This document shows, one piece after another, positions 18,014 through 27,383 of a stretch of 50,812 nt of DNA. The DNA comes from Hellea sp. (GTDB lineage: Bacteria; Pseudomonadota; Alphaproteobacteria; Caulobacterales; Maricaulaceae), in the NCBI GenBank assembly GCA_029250925.1, contig JAQXEH010000017.1, positions 1-50,812 of the forward strand, in the 5' to 3' direction. Both the position numbers and the translations under genes were made by a program. The notes under the pieces are model-generated. The model had not been told where the DNA came from, did not search any database, and saw nothing but the letters and a program-made list of their open reading frames with translations. Each line of letters starts with the position of its first letter. Positions within the stretch are counted from its first letter, which is position 1.

Positions 18014-18937
18014 ATGGCTCAAATTACAGCGGCCCTTGTAAAAGAACTTCGTGAAAAAACATCAGCAGGGATGATGGATTGTAAAAAAGCGTTGAATGAA
18101 ACAGACGGAGATTTAAATGCTGCGGCAGATTGGTTGCGAACCAAAGGAATAGCGAAAGCCGATAAAAAAGCATCAAGAATTGCAGCTGAGGGATTAGTTG
18201 CTGTTGCTATAAGTGGTTCTACGGGTGCGCTTGTGGAGGTTAATTCCGAAACAGACTTTGTGGCTAGAAATGATGGCTTCCAAGCAGCCGTATTAGAAGT
18301 TGCTCAATTGGGGTTAACTGTAAATAGCAATGAAGAACTAGCATCAGCAATCACTTCAGGTGGTGTTAATGTCACAGAGATGTTCAAGAAGCTAGTTGGC
18401 AAAATAGGTGAAAATATGTCTTTTAGGCGTATGACTAGGCTTTCAGTTAGTCAGGGCGTTGTTGCTGGTTATATACATAATGCAGTAATTGATGGGATGG
18501 GAAAAATCGGAGTGTTAGTTGCTTTGGAAAGTTCTGGAGATAACGAAAAACTTGAGGCGCTTGCTAAAAAGATCGCCATGCACGTTGCAGCTACTAACCC
18601 CTTAGCTCTTTCAGAAGATGACTTAGACTCTTCAGTTGTTGAAAAAGAGAGAGCTATGCTCAAGGCGGAAGCTTTGGAGTCTGGAAAGCCAGAGGCCATC
18701 GTTGATAAGATGGTTGAAGGCAGAATGAAAAAATTCTTTAAAGAGTCTGTTCTTTTAACTCAGACTTTTGTGATGGATGGTGAGCGATCGATTTCCAAAG
18801 TTATTGAAGATGAAGCCTCGTCCATTAACTCCGATATTAAAATGGTTGCTTTTTCCAGAATGAGTTTAGGTGAGGGAATTGAAAAGAAAGAAGAAAATTT
18901 CGCTGCTGAAGTGGCAGCAGCTGTAGCAAGTTCCTAA
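18014..18937 (+). CDS. tsf: Elongation factor Ts
   Basis: Guanine-nucleotide exchange factor that recycles EF-Tu-GDP to EF-Tu-GTP. It is 307 residues. The N-terminal UBA-like domain with ITAALVKELREKTSAGMMDC and CKKAL is diagnostic; the core includes VEVNSETDFVARND near residue 78, the EF-Tu contact TDFVARN. The C-terminal dimerisation part is of full length. AGGAG sits about ten bases before the ATG. It follows rpsB in the conserved pair with a structured 83-base spacer, and a strong terminator-like hairpin lies between it and pyrH. Confidence 0.97.
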   Translation: MAQITAALVKELREKTSAGMMDCKKALNETDGDLNAAADWLRTKGIAKADKKASRIAAEGLVAVAISGSTGALVEVNSETDFVARNDGFQAAVLEVAQLGLTVNSNEELASAITSGGVNVTEMFKKLVGKIGENMSFRRMTRLSVSQGVVAGYIHNAVIDGMGKIGVLVALESSGDNEKLEALAKKIAMHVAATNPLALSEDDLDSSVVEKERAMLKAEALESGKPEAIVDKMVEGRMKKFFKESVLLTQTFVMDGERSISKVIEDEASSINSDIKMVAFSRMSLGEGIEKKEENFAAEVAAAVASS

Positions 18938-19000
18938 AACAACAAACTATTTTGATAAAATATAGTCAAACTACTGGCACTATTGATTTGAATCCTTATT

Positions 19001-19036
19001 ATCCTCTGCAGATACTTAATTTGCAGGGGATTTTTT
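19001..19036 (+). terminator. Terminator-like hairpin that covers the pyrH ribosome-binding site
   Basis: ATCCTCTGCA at 19001-19010 pairs with TGCAGGGGAT at 19022-19031 (10 pairs, one of them G-T), with an 11-base loop. Six T follow at 19031-19036 and the pyrH ATG is the very next base. It has the form of an intrinsic terminator for rpsB-tsf, but the 3' arm also holds AGGGGA, the pyrH ribosome-binding site. The same structure could end transcription or block pyrH translation. Confidence 0.65.
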
Positions 19037-19756
19037 ATGGCTACAGTTTACGGTTATAACCGTGTGCTACTAAAGCTTTCGGGCGAGGCCCTTATGGGTG
19101 ATAAGCCATACGGTATAGATATTGCTATGACGTCACGAATAGCCGCTGAAGTGAAAGAAGCTCATGATAAAGGCTTGCAAATAGCCTTAGTTATAGGTGC
19201 TGGAAATATATTTAGAGGATTATCAGCAGCGGCGGGGGGTATTGAACGTTCAACTGCTGATTACATGGGTATGTTGGCTACGGTAATGAACGCTCTTGCC
19301 ATGCAAAGTGCCCTCGAGCAAATTGGTGTTGATACACGAGTACAATCAGCAATTCCTATGCAAACTGTTTGCGAGAGTTATATTCGGCGGAGAGCTGTTC
19401 GCCATATGGAGAAAGGAAGAGTGGTAATTTTTGCAGCAGGCACTGGAAATCCTTACTTTACAACTGATACAGCTGCAGCATTACGAGCAGCAGAGATGGA
19501 TTGTGATGTCTTAGTTAAAGGAACACAGGTTGACGGCGTCTATGATAGTGATCCAAATATTAATGAAAATGCTTCTAGATATAAAGAATTGAGTTACCAA
19601 AAAGTTTTAACCGACAACTTAAGAGTTATGGACTCTGCTGCGATTACATTGATGAGAGACAATGATATCCCCATTGTAGTTTTTTCACTCAAAGAAAAGG
19701 GCTCTTTTGATTTAGTTATGCAGGGTTTAGGAACTTGTACTACAATTAAATCTTGA
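19037..19756 (+). CDS. pyrH: UMP kinase
   Basis: Phosphorylates UMP to UDP in pyrimidine nucleotide synthesis; bacterial hexameric enzyme of the amino-acid-kinase fold. It is 239 residues, normal for the family. [14 protein letters not shown] near residue 9 binds phosphate, [10 protein letters not shown] near 53 is the glycine loop, and [17 protein letters not shown] near 135 and the [13 protein letters not shown] segment form the nucleotide site. The ATG directly follows a terminator-like hairpin containing its ribosome-binding site. It lies between tsf and frr as in most Proteobacteria. Confidence 0.97.
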   Translation: MATVYGYNRVLLKLSGEALMGDKPYGIDIAMTSRIAAEVKEAHDKGLQIALVIGAGNIFRGLSAAAGGIERSTADYMGMLATVMNALAMQSALEQIGVDTRVQSAIPMQTVCESYIRRRAVRHMEKGRVVIFAAGTGNPYFTTDTAAALRAAEMDCDVLVKGTQVDGVYDSDPNINENASRYKELSYQKVLTDNLRVMDSAAITLMRDNDIPIVVFSLKEKGSFDLVMQGLGTCTTIKS

Positions 19757-19812
19757 TATTGGTTTAAGTAATTATTTATTAAATTGAACTTATGTGCGAT
19801 GGAGAATTCATA

Positions 19813-20370
19813 ATGGAAGATTTTGACCTAAAAGTGTTTCGTAAAAGAATGGACGGAGCTTTGTCATCTTTGAAGTCTGAGTTTGGCGGGCTCAGAACTG
19901 GAAGGGCTAGCGTAGGCATTCTTGATGGTGTTAAGGTGAATGCATACGGTTCAGAGATGATGCTTAATCAGGTGGGTTCAGTTACAGTGCCCGAACCTCG
20001 CATGCTTTTAGTAAATGTTTGGGATAAAACGCTAGTGCAAGCTGCTGATAAAGCCATTCGTCAGTCGAACTTAGGACTTAACCCAATTGTTGATGGACAG
20101 AATTTGCGAATTCCTATGCCACCTTTAACGGAAGAAAGGCGGAAAGAGCTGGTTAAAGTAGCTGGATCTTATTCTGAGAATTCTAAAGTAGCCGTCAGAA
20201 ATGTTCGTCGCGATGCTATGGAAACAGTAAAGAAATTAGAACGTTCAAAGGCAATAAGTGAAGACGAATTAAAAGCTCACGAGTCTGATATACAGTCAGC
20301 AACGAACTCTGTGATTGCTGAAATTGATAGTGCATTAAATGTTAAATCAGATGAAATTATGCAGGTTTAA
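19813..20370 (+). CDS. frr: Ribosome recycling factor
   Basis: Splits post-termination ribosomes together with EF-G. The start at 19813 (MEDFDLKVFRKRMDGAL) was chosen over an in-frame ATG at 19792 because GGAG at 19801-19804 lies eight bases upstream and because the product is then 185 residues, the family standard. The three-helix-bundle signature GLRTGRASVGILDGVKVNAYG is at residues 29-49 and the RRKELVK-like ERRKELVKVAGSYSE segment follows. uppS starts directly after its TAA with no gap. Confidence 0.95.
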   Translation: MEDFDLKVFRKRMDGALSSLKSEFGGLRTGRASVGILDGVKVNAYGSEMMLNQVGSVTVPEPRMLLVNVWDKTLVQAADKAIRQSNLGLNPIVDGQNLRIPMPPLTEERRKELVKVAGSYSENSKVAVRNVRRDAMETVKKLERSKAISEDELKAHESDIQSATNSVIAEIDSALNVKSDEIMQV

Positions 20371-21099
20371 TTGAAAAATAAAAACTTATACCTTTCATCT
20401 ATCCCTAATCATGTAGCCATTATAATGGATGGAAACGGACGTTGGGCGCAATCACGTAAAAGGCCAAGGCTCTATGGACATCAAGCTGGGGTTAAAGCTG
20501 TGAGGAGAATAGTGAAATCTTCAAGTGAATTGGGCATTAAATGTCTAACGCTTTACAGCTTTTCGACTGAAAATTGGGCTCGTCCTAAAGCTGAAATAGC
20601 TGGCTTGTTCAAATTATTAAGAAAATATGTTTCAGATGATCTAGAGGTACTGAATAAAAATGGAGTTTGTATCCGGATCCTAGGCTCTAAAAGAGGGTTA
20701 AATGCAGCGATGTCACAATTAGTTGACCGTGTTGAAGCAACAACAAAAACAAACAAAGCCTTCCAGCTAAATATCGCTTTCAATTACGGGGGCAGAGACG
20801 AAATAATCAGAGCAGTTGCTAAGGCCTTGGATGCGGGTGAAACTTTTTGTGCTATGAACGAAGATGCCCTAAGTCCGTACTTGGACACCGCAGGTCTTCC
20901 AGAACCAGATTTAGTAATTCGTACAGGTGAAGAGAAACGTCTTAGTAATTTTTTAACATGGCAAACTGTATACTCAGAATTTGTTTTTACTGATGTGCTT
21001 TGGCCAGATTTTAATCAGTTACATTTATTGGAGGCAGTTTTAGAATATCAAAACCGTCAACGCAGATATGGTTCGCTTGTAGATATTGATGTAGCTTAG
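20371..21099 (+). CDS. uppS: Undecaprenyl diphosphate synthase (cis-prenyltransferase)
   Basis: Condenses isopentenyl diphosphate units on farnesyl diphosphate to make the C55 carrier for peptidoglycan and other envelope polymers. The start is a TTG that touches the frr stop codon; GCAGG five bases upstream can serve as its ribosome-binding site. The 242-residue protein has the catalytic block NHVAIIMDGNGRWAQSR near residue 12, containing the essential aspartate, then LTLYSFSTENWARP, FNYGGRDEI and PEPDLVIRTGEEKRLSNFL with the diphosphate-binding arginines. It starts the envelope-lipid part of the cluster. Confidence 0.95.
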   Translation: MKNKNLYLSSIPNHVAIIMDGNGRWAQSRKRPRLYGHQAGVKAVRRIVKSSSELGIKCLTLYSFSTENWARPKAEIAGLFKLLRKYVSDDLEVLNKNGVCIRILGSKRGLNAAMSQLVDRVEATTKTNKAFQLNIAFNYGGRDEIIRAVAKALDAGETFCAMNEDALSPYLDTAGLPEPDLVIRTGEEKRLSNFLTWQTVYSEFVFTDVLWPDFNQLHLLEAVLEYQNRQRRYGSLVDIDVA

Positions 21100-21104
21100 T
21101 TCAT

Positions 21105-21935
21105 ATGAAAAAAAACTCTGATAAGAAACCAATATGGAAAAATGCAGGACTAAGAGGTGTAACTGCACTTATTCTTGCTGGAATAGTTATCCTCCCTATT
21201 TATTTTGGGGGTGTTTATTGGGCTATCCTAGTATCAACCTTTAGTGCGAGAATGATCTGGGAGTGGGTTAGAATGTTAAACTCTAGGCCTGTATTGAAAG
21301 AAATTTGCATACCAGTTGTGGGAATTTTTCTTTCTTGCTTCTTCATGGCATTTGAAAATTATAATTTCGTTATAATAAGTGTAGGATTAAGTATATTCTT
21401 AATTTCCATAGAGCGCTTTAATCTTAATAAAGTGTTTTGGGCTTGTTTGGGGTTTATATATATATGCTTGCCGTCAATAGCACTAATCGGCCTGAGAGGC
21501 TCTGAAGTTGGGTTTTCATCTGAGGGTTTCATTAAAATGTGTTATATAATACTCATAGTTATTGGAGCAGATGTCGGAGCATATTTAGGCGGATCTTACT
21601 TTAAAGGCCCAAAACTGTCTCCAGTTATAAGCCCCAACAAAACTTGGTCCGGTTTCATAAGCGGTTTAACTTTAGGGGTAATTCTGGGCGGATTAACTGG
21701 TTATTTTGCCAATATGGGTATAATATTTAGTCTTACCTTTGCTGTTCCGATTGTATTGCTTTCTGTAGTTGGAGATCTTTTTGAAAGCGGTATTAAACGT
21801 TTTTTAAAAGTTAAAGATACTGGCGAATTATTACCAGGTCATGGTGGTTTGCTGGATCGTTTAGATAGCTTAATGTTTGCTGTTCTGGGTAGTGTTATAA
21901 TACTTTACATTGCTCCAGATATTTGGCCGATATAA
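21105..21935 (+). CDS. cdsA: Phosphatidate cytidylyltransferase (CDP-diacylglycerol synthase)
   Basis: Inner-membrane enzyme that makes CDP-diacylglycerol from CTP and phosphatidate, the branch point of phospholipid synthesis. It has 276 residues and several hydrophobic spans. The family signature is at the C-terminal third: GDLFESGIKRFLKVKDTGEL followed by LPGHGGLLDRLDS, preceded by ISPNKTWSGFISG, a conserved substrate-binding segment. The ATG is 5 bases after the uppS stop and dxr begins 6 bases after its own stop. Confidence 0.96.
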   Translation: MKKNSDKKPIWKNAGLRGVTALILAGIVILPIYFGGVYWAILVSTFSARMIWEWVRMLNSRPVLKEICIPVVGIFLSCFFMAFENYNFVIISVGLSIFLISIERFNLNKVFWACLGFIYICLPSIALIGLRGSEVGFSSEGFIKMCYIILIVIGADVGAYLGGSYFKGPKLSPVISPNKTWSGFISGLTLGVILGGLTGYFANMGIIFSLTFAVPIVLLSVVGDLFESGIKRFLKVKDTGELLPGHGGLLDRLDSLMFAVLGSVIILYIAPDIWPI

Positions 21936-21941
21936 AATAAG

Positions 21942-23117
21942 ATGACAAAACGAATTACGATATTGGGATCCACTGGTTCTATAGGACAAAGTACCTTAGA
22001 TATAGTTCGGAAATCACTTACAGGTATGTTTGAAGTTGTTGCTTTAACAGCCAATCAAAATGCTAAATTGTTGGCGGAACAGGCCATTGAGTTTAATGCT
22101 AAATATGTTGCCTTATCTGATAGTAAAAATGCTGATACTCTTAAGGAAATGCTCAAGGGTCTAGATGTTAAAATAGGCATTGGCCCTGAGTCTTTGATTG
22201 AGGCAGCTTCATACAAAACTGACTTTTGTATGGCTGCCATCATTGGTGCTGCGGGCTTAGAGCCAACTTTAGCTGCAGTAAACCAGGGGATAAATATTGG
22301 TTTGGCCAATAAAGAGTGCATAGTTACAGCGGGTGACTTATTTACTCGGCGTGTAAAGGAGAAACGATCCAAGTTATTGCCTGTTGATTCAGAGCATAAT
22401 GCAATATTTCAGGTTCTCGATATTGAAAGGCCTAGTGGCGTTAGGAGATTAATTTTAACTGCAAGTGGAGGGCCCTTTCGGGGCACCCCAATGAATGAAA
22501 TGCGCACAGTAACTAAAGAGTCGGCTTTACGGCATCCAGTCTGGAGCATGGGAGCTAAAATATCAATCGACTCAGCTACGCTTATGAATAAAGGTTTGGA
22601 GCTTATTGAGGCTAGCTACTTATTTAACAGACCATCAAAAGACATTGATATTATTATTCATCCCCAATCCATAGTCCATTCAATGGTTGAGTATATTGAT
22701 GGGTCCATATTGGCTCAATTAGGTTCACCTGATATGCGCACTCCAATTGCTTATTCAATGGCTTGGCCAGATCGCATAAATGCTCACGTAGACAGGTTAG
22801 ACTTAACTGCTACGGACAACTTAAGCTTTTTTGAACCAGATTTACATAAGTTTCCCGCTTTAAATTTGGCTCGCTTTGCTCTTGAAACTGGCGGTACTGC
22901 ACCATGTGTTATAAATGCAGTAAATGAAGTAGCTGTAGATGCTTTTTTGCAAGATAAAATTGAGTTTCTAGATATTACACGTTTAATCGATAGGGTGTTA
23001 GAAAAATATTCTTCTCGTGCTGATTTTAAAATAGAAATGTCAACTATTGAAGAGGTTATTTCTAAGGATAATGAAGTCAGGAAAATAGCAACTGAAAATA
23101 TTAAAAAATTGATATGA
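21942..23117 (+). CDS. dxr: 1-deoxy-D-xylulose 5-phosphate reductoisomerase
   Basis: Second step of the non-mevalonate isoprenoid pathway, converting DXP to 2-C-methylerythritol 4-phosphate with NADPH and a divalent metal. It is 391 residues. The NADPH-binding loop ITILGSTGSIGQST is at residues 5-18, VDSEHNAIFQ near 148 supplies metal ligands, LTASGGPFRG near 173 is the flexible-loop region and DSATLMNKGLELIEA near 208 completes the active site. Isoprenoids made here feed the adjacent uppS. Its stop overlaps the rseP ATG (ATGA). Confidence 0.97.
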   Translation: MTKRITILGSTGSIGQSTLDIVRKSLTGMFEVVALTANQNAKLLAEQAIEFNAKYVALSDSKNADTLKEMLKGLDVKIGIGPESLIEAASYKTDFCMAAIIGAAGLEPTLAAVNQGINIGLANKECIVTAGDLFTRRVKEKRSKLLPVDSEHNAIFQVLDIERPSGVRRLILTASGGPFRGTPMNEMRTVTKESALRHPVWSMGAKISIDSATLMNKGLELIEASYLFNRPSKDIDIIIHPQSIVHSMVEYIDGSILAQLGSPDMRTPIAYSMAWPDRINAHVDRLDLTATDNLSFFEPDLHKFPALNLARFALETGGTAPCVINAVNEVAVDAFLQDKIEFLDITRLIDRVLEKYSSRADFKIEMSTIEEVISKDNEVRKIATENIKKLI

Positions 23118-24265
23118 TTAGCTTGCTAAATATATTCGTATTTATATTAAGTTTTCTGATGCTCATTACATTTTTAGTATATTTCCATGAGCTTGGTCAT
23201 TATTCGACAGCAAGGTTGTTTAAAGTAAGTGTCGAGAAGTTTTCAATAGGCTTTGGAAAGCCTATATTCCAATGGAAATCCAAAAATGGTACAATTTGGT
23301 CTCTTGGAAGAATACCGTTAGGGGGATATGTAAAGTTTTCTGAAATTGATAATCAAAAAAATGGCGTCGTACCCCACACTGAAAACAATGATACGCTATT
23401 TACTGAAATCCCAGTTTTCCAACGAATGTTAGTTGTCCTAGCAGGACCAATATTCAATTTTATTCTCGCTATCGCTATTTTTGCAAGTCTTAGTTTTACT
23501 TTAGGTTCTTACAAAGTGGAATCGATTGTAGGAACAGTTCTTGAGGGAAGTCCTGCTGATAAGGCAGGTTTCCTGGTTGGTGATAAAATACTTTCAATGG
23601 ACAATGTAAATGTTAGTAATTTCAATGACTTAAGAAGATATATTGCGTTAAGAGGCGATACTGATATTCTAACAAAAATTTATAGAAATGAAGCTAAAAT
23701 TGAGTTAATTATAAAGCCTGAGCGAAAATTTGAAAAAGACTTGATTGGTGGGATATCCGAAACAGGAAAAATAGGGATAGGTCTATCAGAGCCTCTGGTA
23801 ATTACCCGATTAGAATATAATTTTTTTGAAGCGATTACTTATGGCTATAAAGAGCTGGTAAGTTCTATCTCAATGACAGGGTATTATATTGGACGAGTAA
23901 TCAAGGGTGAAGAAGATGGAAAACAATTAGGGTCAATTATAAAGATAGCTACTATTTCAGGAAAAGTAGCCGTGGATGCTGTAAATGAAAATATACCAAT
24001 CACTCTTCGTCTGAGAGAACTCAGTGTAAGGCTTTTAACAATAGGCGCTTCTCTCTCAGTGGCATTAGGTGTAGCAAATTTAATGCCTATTCCTATGTTA
24101 GACGGTGGACATTTGGTGTACTATGGCTATGAAGCGATAGCGGGTCGTCCGCTTAGTCAAAAAAAACAGGAGATGGGGTTTCAACTAGGGTTAGCAATAT
24201 TATTTACCCTATTCGTTGTTTTAACTCTTAATGATATAAGCTATGTATCAAGTATTTTTTCTTAA
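23114..24265 (+). CDS. rseP: Site-2 zinc metalloprotease RseP (M50)
   Basis: Intramembrane protease that cleaves anti-sigma factors and signal-peptide remnants in the inner membrane. It is 383 residues. The zinc motif HELGH is at residues 25-29 in the first helix, a PDZ domain covers about 128-200 with VLEGSPADKAGFLVGDKILS, and the third zinc ligand lies in NLMPIPMLDGGHL near 322-334. One PDZ domain is clear where enteric RseP has two, which fits its shorter length. It is co-translated with dxr and stands before bamA, the usual order. Confidence 0.95.
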   Translation: MISLLNIFVFILSFLMLITFLVYFHELGHYSTARLFKVSVEKFSIGFGKPIFQWKSKNGTIWSLGRIPLGGYVKFSEIDNQKNGVVPHTENNDTLFTEIPVFQRMLVVLAGPIFNFILAIAIFASLSFTLGSYKVESIVGTVLEGSPADKAGFLVGDKILSMDNVNVSNFNDLRRYIALRGDTDILTKIYRNEAKIELIIKPERKFEKDLIGGISETGKIGIGLSEPLVITRLEYNFFEAITYGYKELVSSISMTGYYIGRVIKGEEDGKQLGSIIKIATISGKVAVDAVNENIPITLRLRELSVRLLTIGASLSVALGVANLMPIPMLDGGHLVYYGYEAIAGRPLSQKKQEMGFQLGLAILFTLFVVLTLNDISYVSSIFS

Positions 24266-24276
24266 GTAAGCTTTTT

Positions 24277-26733
24277 ATGGTAATGGATAATAAATTTATG
24301 CTATTAACGTCTCGCTATTTATTTTTTGGGTTAGCGATGGCTCTTATGTTTGGAGTTGTGCCTAAAGTATATGCTCAGGAACCAACCGCCTTAAGTTCTG
24401 AAATGCCAACAATCATAAGGGGTATTGAAGTTCAAGGAAATCAGAGAGTTGAAGCAAATACAGTTGCTTCTTATCTGCTCATTTCACCTGGTGACCCTTA
24501 CAGTGAAGAGCGCATTGATCTGTCAGTCAAAACTTTGTTTGCGACTGGCTTGTTTGCTGATGTCGCTATTTTGCCTAATGCTGAAGGTATTTTGTTAATA
24601 CGGGTAATAGAGAATCCGATTATAAATAGAGTTATATTAGAAGGAAATAAGTCCTTAAAAGAAGAAAAAATTACTGATGAATTAGAAGCTGAGCCAAGAT
24701 CAATTTTTACAAGGGCGAGTGTTCAAGAGGATGTGCAAAGGATAATAGAGCTTTATCGACAAGCAGGCAGATTTGCAGCTAATGTAGTGCCTAAAGTTGT
24801 TCAGCAGCCTCAAAACCGTGTTGATTTAATATTTGAAATAACTGAGGGACCAGTAACAGGGGTAAAAAGGATTAACATCATTGGTAACAGTGAGTTCCCA
24901 GATCGTCGATTAAGAAAAGAAATAGTAACGGCAGAGTCTATTTGGTATAAGTTTTTTTCCTCAGATGACAATTATGATCCAGGCCGTTTAGAATACGACA
25001 GAGAGCAGCTCAGGACTTTCTATACTGATAGGGGCTTTGCTGACTTTCGTGTGGTTTCAGCTGTAGCTGAATTGACACCCGACCAAGAAGATTTTTATAT
25101 AACATTTACCGTTGATGAGGGTTTGGAATACACTTGGGGAGACATATCTGTTGAAACTGAATTAGATGATTTAAATTCAGACTTTCTAGAAAGATTAATT
25201 TCTATAAAGCCAGGAACTATCTATAACGCTAGTAGAGTTGAAGATGTAATTGATACTTTGAATTTTGCTGCTGGTACATCTGGTTATGCATTTGTTGATA
25301 TTCAGCCAGATATTAAACGTAATAGGGATACTAAGACTGTTGATTTAGTTTTCAATGTTGTTGAGGGTCCTAGAGTTTATATTGAACGTATAGATATTGT
25401 TGGAAATACCACTACTTTAGATTATGTTATACGTCGTGAACTAGAATTGGTTGAAGGTGATGCTTTTAACCGAATATTGCTGGATAGATCACGCAACAGA
25501 GTTCGGGCACTTAGATTTTTCGAAGAAGTTGAAATAACAGAAAGACAGGGAAGCTCTCCTGATAGGGCAATTGTTGAAGTTGATGTTAAAGAACAGCCTA
25601 CTGGAGAGCTCTCTTTTTCCGCAGGCTTTTCTTCAGCAGATGCTTTCTTAGTTGATTTGTCTATTACTCAAAGAAATTTACGAGGCAGGGGACAGTTATT
25701 AAGGTTTGTTATTCGTGCAAGTTCAAATAGACGTGAGGTTGACCTAAGATTTACTGAGCCAAGATTTTTGGGTCGTAATTTAGCCGCTGGTGTTGAGGTT
25801 TTTGACGTGGAAATTGACTTCCTCAAAGAGGCTAACTTCAGACAGTCGAGAACTGGAGGCCAGCTTTCGCTGGCTTTTCCTCTAACAGATTATACATCTC
25901 TTTCAACTAGGTACTCATTACGTACTGAATCGATAGAATCTCCAGGTGTTAACGCTACAAGCTGCGCTGCGACCGAAGGTTCTAGTTCATCGGTATCACA
26001 ACAACAGTTAAGCTTTTGCGATCAAATTAATGGTCGAATGTCTTCAATTGTTGGCTATACATTTAGCTGGGATAGAAGAAATGACCCTATCACACCAACA
26101 AGGGGCTTTGATTTCCGTTTTTCACAGGACGTTGCAGGTGTTGGGGGTGACGTTCAGTACCTCAGAAGTGATTTCAGAGCAAATGCGTACAGAGGTTTAT
26201 TTAAAAATGTAATTTCTAGCGCGTCAGTTTCTGGTGGATATATTAGAGGTTGGGGTGGTGATCCCGTTTCTATCAATGATCGATACTTTAAAGGTAACTA
26301 TGAGTTTAGGGGTTATGATAATGCCGGTATTGGCCCTCGGGTTGTTCAATATGACGCTAATACGGGAGCAATAGTTCGGCGATTGAACTCTTTAGGCGGA
26401 AATGCATTTGGTATTGCATCTGCCGAGGTTAGCTTTCCTGTAGGAATACCTAACTTACTGGGTAGTGTTTTTGTTGAAGCGGGCACTGTTGGCTTACTTG
26501 ACGCTAATGAAACTTTTGATACGGGTATTGATCCTATTACAGGAAATCAATTAACATCTGAAGGTTTTTATACGAAGACGATTGACAGTTTATCAGTTCG
26601 CGCTATGTCAGGTTTATCTATATTCTGGGAAAGCCCTTTTGGACCAATACGTTTTGACTTTACTAAACCATTAATACAATATGACTATGATGATCGTAAG
26701 TCTTTTCAATTCACTACTCGAACAAGGTTTTAA
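24277..26733 (+). CDS. bamA: Outer membrane protein assembly factor BamA
   Basis: Central subunit of the outer-membrane beta-barrel insertion machine. It is 818 residues. A signal peptide covers about residues 1-33, with probable cleavage after VYA. Five POTRA domains follow to about 430, each recognisable by a line such as IRGIEVQGNQRV, INRVILEGNKSL, VKRINIIGNSEF and IERIDIVGNTTT. The barrel then runs to the last residue, with YLRG-type GGYIRGWGG, the conserved strand SIFWESPFGPIRFDF, and a C-terminal phenylalanine in QFTTRTRF. One barrel loop carries two cysteines about 20 residues apart. ATG starts at 24277 and 24283 are both possible. Confidence 0.97.
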   Translation: MVMDNKFMLLTSRYLFFGLAMALMFGVVPKVYAQEPTALSSEMPTIIRGIEVQGNQRVEANTVASYLLISPGDPYSEERIDLSVKTLFATGLFADVAILPNAEGILLIRVIENPIINRVILEGNKSLKEEKITDELEAEPRSIFTRASVQEDVQRIIELYRQAGRFAANVVPKVVQQPQNRVDLIFEITEGPVTGVKRINIIGNSEFPDRRLRKEIVTAESIWYKFFSSDDNYDPGRLEYDREQLRTFYTDRGFADFRVVSAVAELTPDQEDFYITFTVDEGLEYTWGDISVETELDDLNSDFLERLISIKPGTIYNASRVEDVIDTLNFAAGTSGYAFVDIQPDIKRNRDTKTVDLVFNVVEGPRVYIERIDIVGNTTTLDYVIRRELELVEGDAFNRILLDRSRNRVRALRFFEEVEITERQGSSPDRAIVEVDVKEQPTGELSFSAGFSSADAFLVDLSITQRNLRGRGQLLRFVIRASSNRREVDLRFTEPRFLGRNLAAGVEVFDVEIDFLKEANFRQSRTGGQLSLAFPLTDYTSLSTRYSLRTESIESPGVNATSCAATEGSSSSVSQQQLSFCDQINGRMSSIVGYTFSWDRRNDPITPTRGFDFRFSQDVAGVGGDVQYLRSDFRANAYRGLFKNVISSASVSGGYIRGWGGDPVSINDRYFKGNYEFRGYDNAGIGPRVVQYDANTGAIVRRLNSLGGNAFGIASAEVSFPVGIPNLLGSVFVEAGTVGLLDANETFDTGIDPITGNQLTSEGFYTKTIDSLSVRAMSGLSIFWESPFGPIRFDFTKPLIQYDYDDRKSFQFTTRTRF

Positions 26734-26735
26734 TT

Positions 26736-27308
26736 ATGTTTGTATCTAAAATTATATATCGCTTTTTATTAATCACTGGTTTTAGCTTTGTCTTTTCTAT
26801 TACAGCTTTCGCCCAAAGTACTATATTAGTCGTAGATACAGGAAGAGTACTTAGGGACTCTGATGTTGGAAAACATATATCTACACAACTTGCTAGTATT
26901 GGAAGTTCTATGCAGGCTGAAACGCAAGCTAAGACTTCATCTATGGAAAGCAAGGGAAAGTCTTTAAATGAAGAACTAAAAGGTAAGACCCAAGAGGATT
27001 TACAGAATGATCCAGCGTTACTATCGAAAGTGCAAAGCTTTCAAAAAGAGCAGCAAGAGCTCTCTGTAGATGTTCAGTACAAGCAACAAGAAATGAAGAT
27101 TACTGAGAATAAAGCAATTCAGAAAGTTCAAGATAGGTTGCGTGTTATTTTAGAACTTATAGTCAAGGAACGCGAGGCAGATGTTGTTTTAGAGAGATCT
27201 TTAGTAATATATGGTGATCCAGTTGATGTCACGGATGTTGTAATTACACGCCTAAATTCTCAGTTGAAAACCGTACCAGTAAAACGCGAAAGACTGCCTA
27301 GGCAATAA
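26736..27308 (+). CDS. skp: OmpH/Skp family periplasmic chaperone
   Basis: Periplasmic holdase that keeps outer-membrane proteins unfolded on their way to BamA. The 190-residue precursor has a signal peptide of about 27 residues ending ITAFA before QST. The short beta segment ILVVDTGRVLRDSDVGK is typical of the family, followed by a long charged helix pair, residues about 60-135, rich in Gln, Glu and Lys that forms the tentacle coiled coils, and a C-terminal strand VDVTDVVITRL. The gene begins 2 bases after the bamA stop, which fits its role. Confidence 0.92.
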   Translation: MFVSKIIYRFLLITGFSFVFSITAFAQSTILVVDTGRVLRDSDVGKHISTQLASIGSSMQAETQAKTSSMESKGKSLNEELKGKTQEDLQNDPALLSKVQSFQKEQQELSVDVQYKQQEMKITENKAIQKVQDRLRVILELIVKEREADVVLERSLVIYGDPVDVTDVVITRLNSQLKTVPVKRERLPRQ

Positions 27309-27383
27309 ACTAGCATTATATAAATTTATCAGTTAGAATTCCTTATTACAAAGTTTTAACCACTTTTTAGGATAGCTAGGGAT

